Source: Streptomyces liliifuscus (GTDB taxonomy: Bacteria > Actinomycetota > Actinomycetes > Streptomycetales > Streptomycetaceae). Taken from it: a stretch of DNA of 64,000 nt. Each line of letters starts with the position of its first letter. Positions within the stretch are counted from its first letter, which is position 1. Location of the stretch: contig NZ_CP066831.1 of the NCBI RefSeq assembly GCF_016598615.1, forward strand, positions 310,001-374,000. Reading direction: 5' to 3'. The notes under the pieces are model-generated. The model worked only from the letters and a program-made list of their open reading frames with translations, searched no databases and was not told where the DNA came from. The translations under genes and the position numbers were made by a program. Below, piece after piece: positions 26,526 through 33,900 of the stretch.

Positions 26526-26984
26526 TCAGCAGAGGTGCGAGAACCTGTCGGCGTAGTTCGCGAACGCGTTCTTGGTGCGTGTTCCGGCGATCCCGTCGAC
26601 GTCAAGGTCGTAGCCGAGGTTGCGAGAGTTCAGGTAGCGCTGCAGCGCCTGGATCGTGTTGGGGCCGACGATTCCGTCGACGGTACCGGCGTTGAAGTTC
26701 AGGCTGTTGAAGAACCTCTGAGCTGCCTTCCAGCTGTCGGTACCCAACTGCCCGTCGATCGTGCCGGGGTTGTAACCCAACGCGCGCAGCCAGCACTGCC
26801 AGTCCTTCGCCTGGGCGGTGTTCAGCCCCAGGTTGACCACGGCGAGCGGCGCGACCTCGGCGCTCGCCGTCTGCTGCTGGTCCGGCGCCGGAGCCGCAAT
26901 GGCCGTGCCCGCGGTGGCCAGGCCGCCGGCGGCGATCCCGACCGCGGTGGTGACACTGACCAGTGCCTTCGTCAGAACTCCCAT
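26526..26984 (-). CDS. Secreted peptidoglycan-binding protein 2
   Basis: This 152-residue protein has a clear signal peptide (LVSVTTAVGIAAGGLATAG, cleavage near AIAAPA) and two peptidoglycan-binding-1 units (GYNPGTIDGQLGTDSWKAA and NAGTVDGIVGPNTIQALQRY), plus a third partial one (DLDVDGIAGTRTKNAF). GGAGGGGAA precedes the ATG. It is a likely cell-wall-associated structural or inhibitor protein; no catalytic domain is present. Confidence 0.85.
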   Translation of the reverse strand: MGVLTKALVSVTTAVGIAAGGLATAGTAIAAPAPDQQQTASAEVAPLAVVNLGLNTAQAKDWQCWLRALGYNPGTIDGQLGTDSWKAAQRFFNSLNFNAGTVDGIVGPNTIQALQRYLNSRNLGYDLDVDGIAGTRTKNAFANYADRFSHLC

Positions 26985-27294
26985 GCTGTTCCCCTCCGTT
27001 GACGTGCGACAGGCGGAACCGACCGCAACCGTCGGCTCCGCAACGACACTGCGGGTTCGGCGCGCAGTCCGGCCAGAGTTGACGCAGGAGTGGCCTCATC
27101 CTGGGACGTCCAACACGCTGACCTGCTGGAACGTCGCCCGCTGAGTCGCTACGGCGGGACGACTGCAAGCGAGGACGGCCCATGCTGCAGGGGGGCGGGG
27201 CGGCCCCACTCAGTGGCTGCAGTGACAGCTGATGCAGAATGTGGCCGGGACACGTGGGGCCGGACCGGCGGTCCGGAACGCGGGTGGGGGAATC
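26985..27294. other. Divergent promoter region
   Basis: These 310 bases separate the secreted peptidoglycan-binding genes from the membrane HTH genes. A TTGACG at about 27080 could be a -35 element, but I see no clear -10 partner and no coding sequence. Confidence 0.4.
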
Positions 27295-28092
27295 ATGTCG
27301 CGTTGGAAAGAACTGCCCGCCGAACTGCACGTGGACGTTCGCCAGTTCATCGTGCGATTGCGCAGGTTGAAGGACCGCAGCGAACTGAGTACGCGTCAAC
27401 TGGCAGCGAAGAGCGGGTACAGCGTCAGGTCGTGGCAGCGCTATCTGAACGGCAGGTCGCTGCCGCCCCCGGAGGCCGTCGAGGCGATGGCCCGCATCGG
27501 CGGTGACGATCCGACCCGGCTGCTGGTGCTGCACGAGATCGCCGCCGAACAATGGGCGGAGGGCCGTGTGGTCACCACCGGTGCACCGCAGAGCACTCCC
27601 GCACACACACCCACGGAGCAGCAACCGTACGGGCGTTACCCGCGCGCTCTGATCACGGCGGGAGCGGTGGCCCTGGTGCTGTCCGTCTCCGCGGCGCTCC
27701 TGCTGGCCGTGCGGCTCGCCGACACCCGCGCCCAGCTCGCGGACGCCCGCGCCGCTGCGGTCCCAGCGGCGCCAGCGGCCCCGACCATCGTCTCCGAATC
27801 CCTGGTGCCGGTCATCTACACCTGCCGGCTGGATCAGCGTAACGGCCGCTGGTACGCGGGCTTGAGCCGCACCACGGACGCCATCCTGGCCTACACCTAC
27901 GTGGGGCCGGAAGTGGCCGAGGCGCAGTGCCTGCTGCGTCGGGCGGGCATGGCGCCTGGTGACATCGACGGCGTCTTCGGCCCGAAGACGCAACGCGCGG
28001 TCGAGCGCATTCAGACTCGGGACGGGCTGGTCGTGGACGGTGTCATCGGCCCGCACACCTGGAAGGCCCTACGGGAGGCGGTGCCGAAGTGA
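27295..28092 (+). CDS. HTH - transmembrane - peptidoglycan-binding fusion protein
   Basis: This 265-residue protein has three parts. Residues 14-68 are an XRE-like helix-turn-helix (ELSTRQLAAKSGYSVRSWQ, RYLNGRSLPPP). A membrane helix spans about residues 118-140. The outside part ends in a peptidoglycan-binding-1 domain (APGDIDGVFGPKTQRAVERI, VVDGVIGPHTWKALR). The HTH would face the cytoplasm and the binding domain the wall, so it could relay envelope state to DNA. GGGTGGGGG precedes ATG 27295. It overlaps the next gene by four bases. Confidence 0.85.
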   Translation: MSRWKELPAELHVDVRQFIVRLRRLKDRSELSTRQLAAKSGYSVRSWQRYLNGRSLPPPEAVEAMARIGGDDPTRLLVLHEIAAEQWAEGRVVTTGAPQSTPAHTPTEQQPYGRYPRALITAGAVALVLSVSAALLLAVRLADTRAQLADARAAAVPAAPAAPTIVSESLVPVIYTCRLDQRNGRWYAGLSRTTDAILAYTYVGPEVAEAQCLLRRAGMAPGDIDGVFGPKTQRAVERIQTRDGLVVDGVIGPHTWKALREAVPK

Positions 28093-28952
28093 GCGCGGAA
28101 CACACCCGGCTGACCGCGGCGCTGCGGGAGCTGCGGGCCCGTACGGGCCTGAGCCTGGCGGCGCTGTCGGAACGCACGGCGTACAGCAAGTCCTCATGGG
28201 AGCGCTACCTCAACGGCAAGAGCCTGCCCCCTCGTCAGGCCGTCCAGGACCTGTGCCAGGTCGCGAACGAACCGGACGGACGCCTGCTGGCCCTGTGGGA
28301 GATCGCCGAATCACACTGGAGCAGACGCGCGGCGGCCCCCGGCCCTGCCACCGACAAGCCGCAGCCGCGACCGCAACCGCAGGAACCGCTCCGGCCCTCC
28401 GGAAACGGGCGACCACGCGGCCGCAGGGTCAGGTTCATGGTGGTACTGGCCTCGGCCTACACCGTGATCGTCGCTGGTGTGGCGTTGATCCTCTTCCTGC
28501 TGCCGGACGGGGACGCCCCGACGGACGAACCGCTGTCGGCCTCCGCCCCGTACTCTCTCGCCCCCCAATGTCACGGAGCCGCCTGCGAGGGCCGGGACCC
28601 GATGCGCATGGTCTGCGGCATCGACCCCGACAACCTCACCACGTACCGCACCGCCACCGGCGCTCACGTCGAGCTGCGCTACAGCAAGAAGTGCGGCGCG
28701 AGTTGGGCCCGGGTCTGGGGAACCCGGATCGGCGACCGGATAGAGGTCACGGCGGGCGGCCCGACCCACGACGTGCGCATCAGGAACAAGAACGACACGG
28801 ACACCTACGTCTACACCGAGATGGCCGAAGCCCACCCCGGCAGCACGGTCCGGGCCTGCTTCCGCCCCGCGTCGGCCAACGGTGAACAAGAGTGCGTCGA
28901 GGCCCGAGTGGGCGGGGCCGGCAGCACGACCCGGCCACCCTCACCTCAGTAG
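28089..28952 (+). CDS. HTH - transmembrane - DUF2690 protein
   Basis: This 287-residue protein shares the plan of its neighbour: XRE-like HTH at residues 12-58 (LSLAALSERTAYSKSSWERY), proline-rich linker, membrane helix at about 115-138, then a DUF2690 domain from about 161 with paired cysteines (CHGAACEG, KCGASWARVWG). GTG 28089 overlaps the previous stop, so the two proteins are co-produced and may form a heteromeric membrane complex. The role of DUF2690 is unknown. Confidence 0.83.
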   Translation: MSAEHTRLTAALRELRARTGLSLAALSERTAYSKSSWERYLNGKSLPPRQAVQDLCQVANEPDGRLLALWEIAESHWSRRAAAPGPATDKPQPRPQPQEPLRPSGNGRPRGRRVRFMVVLASAYTVIVAGVALILFLLPDGDAPTDEPLSASAPYSLAPQCHGAACEGRDPMRMVCGIDPDNLTTYRTATGAHVELRYSKKCGASWARVWGTRIGDRIEVTAGGPTHDVRIRNKNDTDTYVYTEMAEAHPGSTVRACFRPASANGEQECVEARVGGAGSTTRPPSPQ

Positions 28953-29290
28953 CGTCAGGCCCTCGGGCGCATCGATGCAGAAGTCCCCCGCCGGCACCCT
29001 GTTCTTCGGTAACCGGGCCAACGAGTGGAGGACGGACACGCCCTCCGGTTCATCGCGAAGACGGGCAAAGCCACCTGGTCAAGTCCCCTGCCGACGCGGG
29101 GGGCGACTCTTTTCGGACTTTCGCGCCACAGGCCGCGGGAAACGGCCTCGACAGCCTCCGGCGACTCTATGCTTCTACATGCTTGTAGAGGGAGAACGGG
29201 AGGGCTTTGCGGCTTGTTCCCGGGCACCTGCCTGCTCACCCTCGTCTTTCGTTACGAGTTACACACGCACATGAAGGAGTGGACGCCGCG
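28953..29290. other. Upstream region of spo0M, no gene
   Basis: I see no coding sequence in these 338 bases. They contain the BlaI-like operator at 29174-29189 and the GAAGGAG ribosome binding site ahead of ATG 29291. Confidence 0.6.
29174..29189. promoter_or_regulatory. BlaI-type operator upstream of spo0M
   Basis: TCTACATGCTTGTAGA is an inverted repeat (TCTACA-N4-TGTAGA) located 101 bases before the Spo0M start. The same word occurs ahead of terB, blaI and terD in this window. Confidence 0.78.
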
Positions 29291-30277
29291 ATGGTGTTCA
29301 AACGACTGCTCGGCTCGCTCGGCGTGGGCGGGCCCACGGTGGACACGGTCCTCGACCCTGGTGCGGCCCAGCCCGGCACCAGCCTGTCGGGGCAGGTCCA
29401 TCTCCAGGGCGGCGACGCCGACTTCGACATCGAGCACATCACCCTGGAGCTGGTGGCACGGGTCGAGGCCGAGCACGAGGACGGGGAGCGCGAAGGCGCG
29501 GTCGTCTTCGACCGGTTCACAGTGGGTGGCGGTTTCCGGCTCGGCGCGGGCGAGCAATACAGCGTCCCGTTCAGCGTGACGCTGCCCTGGGAGACCCCGG
29601 TCACCGAGTTGTACGGGCAGGCGCTGGGCATCGTGCTCGGCGTGCGCACCGAACTGGCCGTGGCCGGCGCGAAGGACAAGGGCGACCTCGACCAGCTCAG
29701 GGTGCGCCCGCTGCCCGCACAGGAGGCGATCCTCGAAGCTCTCGGCCAGCTCGGGTTCGGCTTCCGGTCCGCCGACCTGGAGTACGGCCGGATCGGCGGG
29801 ACCGGGCAGCAACTGCCCTTCTACCAGGAGATCGAGCTCACTCCGGCACCGCAGTACGCACACGCCGTGAATGAGATCGAGCTGACCTTCCTCGCCTCGC
29901 CGGGCGGCATGGAGGTCGTCCTGGAGGCCGACAAGCGCGGCGGCCTCTTCTCCTCCGGCCACGACGCCGTCACCCGTTTCACCGTCGATCACCACGACGT
30001 CGAGCACCGCGACTGGAACACCGAAGTCGACGGCTGGATCAGGCAGTTGGTCGAGGGCCGGGCCTCGCACGGCTTGCACGCCGCGTACGGCCACGGCGGC
30101 CACCACGGGCACGACGAGCACGACCACGACGGCCACCGCTCCGGCCCCGGAATGGGCACCGCCATCGCAGCCGGTGCCGCCGGACTCGCGGTCGGTGTGG
30201 TCGGCGGCATGGTCGCGGCCGAAGTCGTCGACGAGGTCGGCGACTTCTTCGAAGGCGACGAGGAAGAGGAAGAGTGA
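29291..30277 (+). CDS. Sporulation-control protein Spo0M family
   Basis: This 328-residue protein starts MVFKRLLGSLGVGGPTVDTV, with the arrestin-like Spo0M fold through about residue 255 (LSGQVHLQGGDADFDIEHI, PFYQEIELTPA). The C-terminus is unusual: a His-rich linker (HGGHHGHDEHDHDGH), a glycine-rich hydrophobic segment (AAGAAGLAVGVVGGMVAAEV) that could insert in a membrane, and an all-acidic tail. A BlaI-type operator lies upstream and TerB follows. Confidence 0.88.
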   Translation: MVFKRLLGSLGVGGPTVDTVLDPGAAQPGTSLSGQVHLQGGDADFDIEHITLELVARVEAEHEDGEREGAVVFDRFTVGGGFRLGAGEQYSVPFSVTLPWETPVTELYGQALGIVLGVRTELAVAGAKDKGDLDQLRVRPLPAQEAILEALGQLGFGFRSADLEYGRIGGTGQQLPFYQEIELTPAPQYAHAVNEIELTFLASPGGMEVVLEADKRGGLFSSGHDAVTRFTVDHHDVEHRDWNTEVDGWIRQLVEGRASHGLHAAYGHGGHHGHDEHDHDGHRSGPGMGTAIAAGAAGLAVGVVGGMVAAEVVDEVGDFFEGDEEEEE

Positions 30278-30352
30278 TCGGGGTGGGCGTGAAGCCCGCG
30301 GCACTTCACCCCCACCCCGGCACCCTGCCCTCGTCACCCCACCCTGATATCT

Positions 30353-30368
30353 TCTACATTGCTGTAGA
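30353..30368. promoter_or_regulatory. BlaI-type operator upstream of terB
   Basis: TCTACATTGCTGTAGA, extended to a 20-base near-palindrome (30351-30370), sits 61 bases before the TerB start. Confidence 0.8.
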
Positions 30369-30429
30369 AGAATGCGGCGGTCGGGTCCTCCACGGGCTCG
30401 GATCCACCTCTGAAACGTACGGAGTTCTC

Positions 30430-30885
30430 ATGGCCCTGTGGGACCGCATCAAGGATTCTGCGTCGACGATGCAGACCCAGCTGGTGACGAAGAAGAACGA
30501 CCTCAAGAGCGGCGCCTTCCGCGATGCCAGCATGGCGATGTGCGCGCTGGTGGCGGCCGCCGACGGCACGATCGACCCGGCCGAGCGTCGCCGCGTCGCG
30601 CAACTCATCACCACGAACGAGGTTCTGCAGAACTTCCCTGCCGACGACCTCCAGCGCCGTTTCGACAACAACCTCGACAAGCTGGTCGCCGACTTCGACT
30701 TCGGCAAGGTCAGCGTCCTTCAGGAGATCGCCAAGGCGAAGAAGAAGCCCGCCGAGGCGCGTGCCGTGATCCAGATCGGCATCGTCATCGGCGGCGCCGA
30801 CGGCGACTTCGACAAGACCGAGCAGGCCGTTGTCCGCGAGGCATGCTTCACGCTCGACCTGCCGCCGCACGAGTTCGACCTCTGA
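30430..30885 (+). CDS. terB: TerB-family tellurite resistance protein
   Basis: This 151-residue helical protein has TerB features: MALWDRIKDSASTMQTQL at the start, FRDASMAMCALVAAADGTID and IGGADGDFDKTEQAVVREAC with the conserved acidic D-G-x-x-D loops. TerB proteins work at the membrane with TerD/TerC-type partners in tellurite, phage and oxidative stress responses. The operator ahead of it matches those of spo0M and terD, and it is followed by a strong terminator. Confidence 0.9.
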   Translation: MALWDRIKDSASTMQTQLVTKKNDLKSGAFRDASMAMCALVAAADGTIDPAERRRVAQLITTNEVLQNFPADDLQRRFDNNLDKLVADFDFGKVSVLQEIAKAKKKPAEARAVIQIGIVIGGADGDFDKTEQAVVREACFTLDLPPHEFDL

Positions 30886-30900
30886 CCGGAGTACCGTGCG

Positions 30901-30939
30901 CATGCCGGGCCGCTGCCGCTGGGGCAGCGGCCCGGCATG
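30901..30939 (+). terminator. Strong terminator after terB
   Basis: CATGCCGGGCCGCTGCC (30901-30917) and its exact complement (30923-30939) form a perfect 17-bp stem with a five-base loop, followed by TCGTTTTC. Confidence 0.88.
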
Positions 30940-30974
30940 TCGTTTTCGGCGGGAGCCGACCTGGCGCATGGTCA

Positions 30975-31810
30975 GGCCAGGCGGGCGGATCCAGCAGGCG
31001 CAGAACCCGGTCAGGGCCAGGCCGAGGTAGAGCCCGGTCTCGACCCATTGAAGGGCCCAGAAGTTGCCGGCGGGCTGGTACGTCACCTGCTGCTGGTGGC
31101 CCTGCGCGCCGAGGCCGGCTAGGGAGCGGTCGAACTGCTGCAGGGTGGGCGGGCCCGACTCGATGTGCAGGCAGTCGGCGAAGGACGACGGCACGGGGAC
31201 CGGCCGGCCGACGGCGTCCAGTGTCTGTTGGGAGGTGACCCATGCACCGGGCACTTCGGGGTGCGTGACGATCTCCTCGGCGCCCTCCTGGATGCTGATG
31301 GGGGCGCTGTCGGGCTCGATCGGCACGGTGATCCGGTCCGTGGCGGCCAGGAAGGGCCGGATCCACATCGGAGGGGAGATCTAGACAGCGGTGCAGACGA
31401 CGAGTGTGGTTGCCATCGCGGGCAGGGTGCGGCGGATGACGAGGCCGAGGGCGACGCCCAGGACGAAGGCGAAGGCGGCATGGGCCATGGGGACGACACC
31501 CCGTGCGGCGAAGGCCACGGGGTCGAACCACGGGAAGTACGTGTCCGTCGCGCCACCGCCATTGACAGCCCGGTCGATGGGACTGCTCCACCAGCTCACC
31601 GCGAGCGAGGCCAGTCCGGCGGCGGTCATGGCGGCGGCCGTACCGAGGCCCAGCTTGGTCGCCAGCCGGCGTGTGCGGGTGACGCCCTGGTTTTACGCAA
31701 GGTAGTGGGTGCCGGTCTCCAGCACACGGGAGATCAGCGGCGCGCCCCAGAACATCCCGATGACCACCGGCACGGCAAGCACAGCCACTGCCGGTCTGTG
31801 TGGCTTGCGG
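30975..31810 (-). pseudogene. Decayed ABC-type membrane protein (permease)
   Basis: The minus strand encodes a multi-helix protein resembling ABC-2-type transport permeases of Streptomyces. Its pieces read PVVIGMFWGAPLISRVLETG, stop, LATKLGLGTAAAMTAAGLA through VIRRTLPAMATTLVVCTAV, stop, then MWIRPFLAATDRITVPI and YLGLALTGFCACWIRPP. The two in-frame stops, at about 31693-31695 and 31381-31383, fall inside otherwise continuous sequence (a TAG where CAG is expected in the second case). It has lost function by point mutations, so decay is recent. Confidence 0.7.
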
Positions 31811-32195
31811 AGATGACGTACTGACCGGCCGGCAGCGTGTCCTGGTCCCTGCGCTGTATGAGATCCAGGCCCAGCCTCCGGATTCGCTCCTGCGCCAGGG
31901 TGTCGTCCCAGCCGGGGTTGAGACGGGCACCCAGCCGCACGTGGTCGGCGATGCTCAGGGCGGCGTAGGTCGGGGGTGTCCTGGGCGACGAAGCCGACCT
32001 TGGCCAACTGCGCGGGGCCGGTGGCGGGGCGGCCGCCGCACACTTCGATGGTCCCGGCACTCGGAGTCAGCATGCCGGAGGCCAGGTTCAACAGGGTTCA
32101 CTTTCCCGCCCCGTTGGGGCCGACGAGGCCGACGACCCGTCCGGCGGGCACGTCCAGGTCGCAGTTCTGCAATGCCCAGCGCTACTTGTACTGCC
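31810..32195 (-). pseudogene. Decayed ABC transporter ATPase
   Basis: Minus-strand fragments read RWALQNCDLDVPAGRVV, GLVGPNGAGK, stop, TLLNLASGMLTPSAGTI, GPAQLAKVGFVAQDTP and, in a shifted frame, YAALSIADHVRLGARLNPGW. The stop codon sits inside the Walker A motif and the signature and Walker B region are missing. Together with the adjacent permease pseudogene it is a dead drug/lipid exporter operon. A GntR-type regulator pseudogene of the class that normally heads such operons lies at 37498-37808. Confidence 0.7.
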
Positions 32196-32283
32196 AAGGG
32201 CTGTCCCTCAAGTGCGGCCGTGCTCTGGACCTGAGACCGACTCGATAGGGTCAGGAGCGCAGCCGACGGAAGAGGATCGCTCG

Positions 32284-32844
32284 ATGGCGACGTACGACCA
32301 GCTGACCGAGTGGGCCGGTCCGGGTCATGTCACGCGGGCCGGATGGGACGTTGTGGCCGGCTGGCGGATTCCGGACTTCATGAAGGCACAGCTCGCTGAG
32401 GTGGGCATCCCCGCAGCTCCGCGCCTCATCGAGCGAGTCGTGATGCAGAGCGAGGCTGATCCGGTCCTCCTCACGTCTCGCGGCCTGCTCTACCGTCTCA
32501 CCGAACAAGTGGACCCCGATGAGGCGGAGGAGCGGTCGTCGTTCGGCGTCGAACCGGAGACCGGGGCGGTCTACTTCGTCATGCCGGACGGGGAGGCATG
32601 GTTCGCCAACTCGAGTGTCGAGGTGTGGCTCGACGTCCTTCACTGTTACGGCAGTCGCGTCACCGCCTCACAGCTTCTCAGCGAGCCGGACGGCCCTGAG
32701 GAGTACCTCTCCGAAGAGGAGGAAGAGCGGGCTTTCGCCGAGCTGAGTCGGCTGGCCGAGGCGCTGAAGGAGATCGACCCTGCGGCCTTCAAGGGATACG
32801 AGGGGTTTCTCTGGCCGGGGCTCCTGGATCGATGGCTCTACTGA
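32284..32844 (+). CDS. SUKH-type immunity protein candidate
   Basis: This 186-residue acidic protein has the look of SUKH-4 family immunity proteins of polymorphic toxin systems: the N-terminal half leads to LLYRLTEQV, then FGVEPETGAVYFVMPDGEAW and FANSSVEVWLDVLHCYGSR. The C-terminus is rich in Glu (SEEEEERAFAEL). No toxin gene is visible beside it, so it is an orphan immunity gene among IS and pseudogene debris. GAAGAGG precedes ATG 32284. Confidence 0.65.
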   Translation: MATYDQLTEWAGPGHVTRAGWDVVAGWRIPDFMKAQLAEVGIPAAPRLIERVVMQSEADPVLLTSRGLLYRLTEQVDPDEAEERSSFGVEPETGAVYFVMPDGEAWFANSSVEVWLDVLHCYGSRVTASQLLSEPDGPEEYLSEEEEERAFAELSRLAEALKEIDPAAFKGYEGFLWPGLLDRWLY

Positions 32845-32910
32845 CCTCGGCCCGGCAGAGCCACGGCCCGTACATCTGAAGCGTGCAGGAACGCCGGGCC
32901 AACCACTGAG

Positions 32911-33497
32911 ATGATCTTCGCGTGGGGCTGTGATCACGGCGTCCGAGTCGTCATGGATAGCGCCGTACTCGGGCTGAGTCCGAAGCAGTTCTGGACGCTG
33001 ATCACCGTGCTGCGGCGCGGAGGCCCGCACCTGGTTTGCAGGGACCGTCCGTGGAGTCTGCCGCTCGAAGACCGGGTTCTGCTGGTCGCCGCGTACTGGC
33101 GGACGAACCTGACCTTGCGGCAACTGGCTCCCTTGTCCGGGATCTCGAAATCGGCCGCAGGCCGGATCGTGAGCCAGCTCGGGCCCTTGCTCGCCCTGCG
33201 GCCGCGCAGTTGCCCGGAGCCAAGCACTCGGTCGGCAAGACCACCGTGATCGCAGATGTCGGCTACCGCGGCACCGGCCCGGTCATCCCACACCGACGAG
33301 AACGCGGCCAGGTCGAGCTGTCGGCCTGGCAGGAAGCCCACAATGCCTCCCACCGCAAACTACGTGCAGGAGTCGAGCACACCTTCGCCCGCATGAAGAC
33401 TTGGAAGATCCTCCGCGACTGCCGTCTGAAGGGTGCAGGCGTCCACCACGCCATGCTTGACATCGCCCGCCTCCACAACCTCACCCTCACCGGATAG
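32911..33497 (+). pseudogene. IS5-family transposase with internal deletion
   Basis: The first frame gives the N-terminal part (LGLSPKQFWTLITVLRRGG, LTLRQLAPLSGISKSAAGRI). Near 33224 it jumps into another frame at VGKTTVIADVGYRGTGPVI, then KLRAGVEHTFARMKTWKIL and the C-terminal end. The middle third, including part of the DDE core, is missing. It is an inactive IS5-group (DDE superfamily) element. Confidence 0.72.
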
Positions 33498-33574
33498 CGG
33501 ATCTATGCCAACGGCCGATGAGGAGCTCATGTGCGTCCACACAACCACCATGCCGCTGAACACCATCAAGCGTC

Positions 33575-33665
33575 CTGGGCAGCGGCGCCCCGGATCCACC
33601 TCGACACCGCCCCGCCGGACACGAACCGCCCCGAGAACCGTGAACCGCACAACCTCCGCTGCCAT
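33575..33665 (-). pseudogene. SARP/AfsR-type regulator N-terminal remnant
   Basis: From ATG 33665, with GAGGGGG just ahead, the minus strand reads MAAEVVRFTVLGAVRVRRG and GVEVDPGRR, the usual opening of SARP/AfsR-type activators. It then runs into unrelated sequence next to the IS5 remnant. Only about 30 residues survive. The other bases in 33498-33900 show no gene. Confidence 0.4.
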
Positions 33666-33900
33666 CGACCCCCTCAAAGTTTCCAAGGGCTTGTCGGCCC
33701 GACAGGTCACCCGCTGCGGTGTTGTCCGACGAGGACTTGCCCTGCCGATCCGGTGCCCGCGTCGCGCACCGCACGATTGTCGAGGCCGGGGCCGGACGCC
33801 CGCCGGAAGGGGACCGTGCCGTCTCAAGGTGCCCGGCCCCCACCCCGAGGTGGAGGTGAGGGCCGGGGCCGGAGCAGATCGTGTGGCGGGAACGGGCAGG

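Noticed and set aside
25985..26605. N-terminally extended start of secreted protein 1 at 26605
   Set aside because: The extension would hide the signal peptide, and GTGAGGGAGCC precedes ATG 26416.
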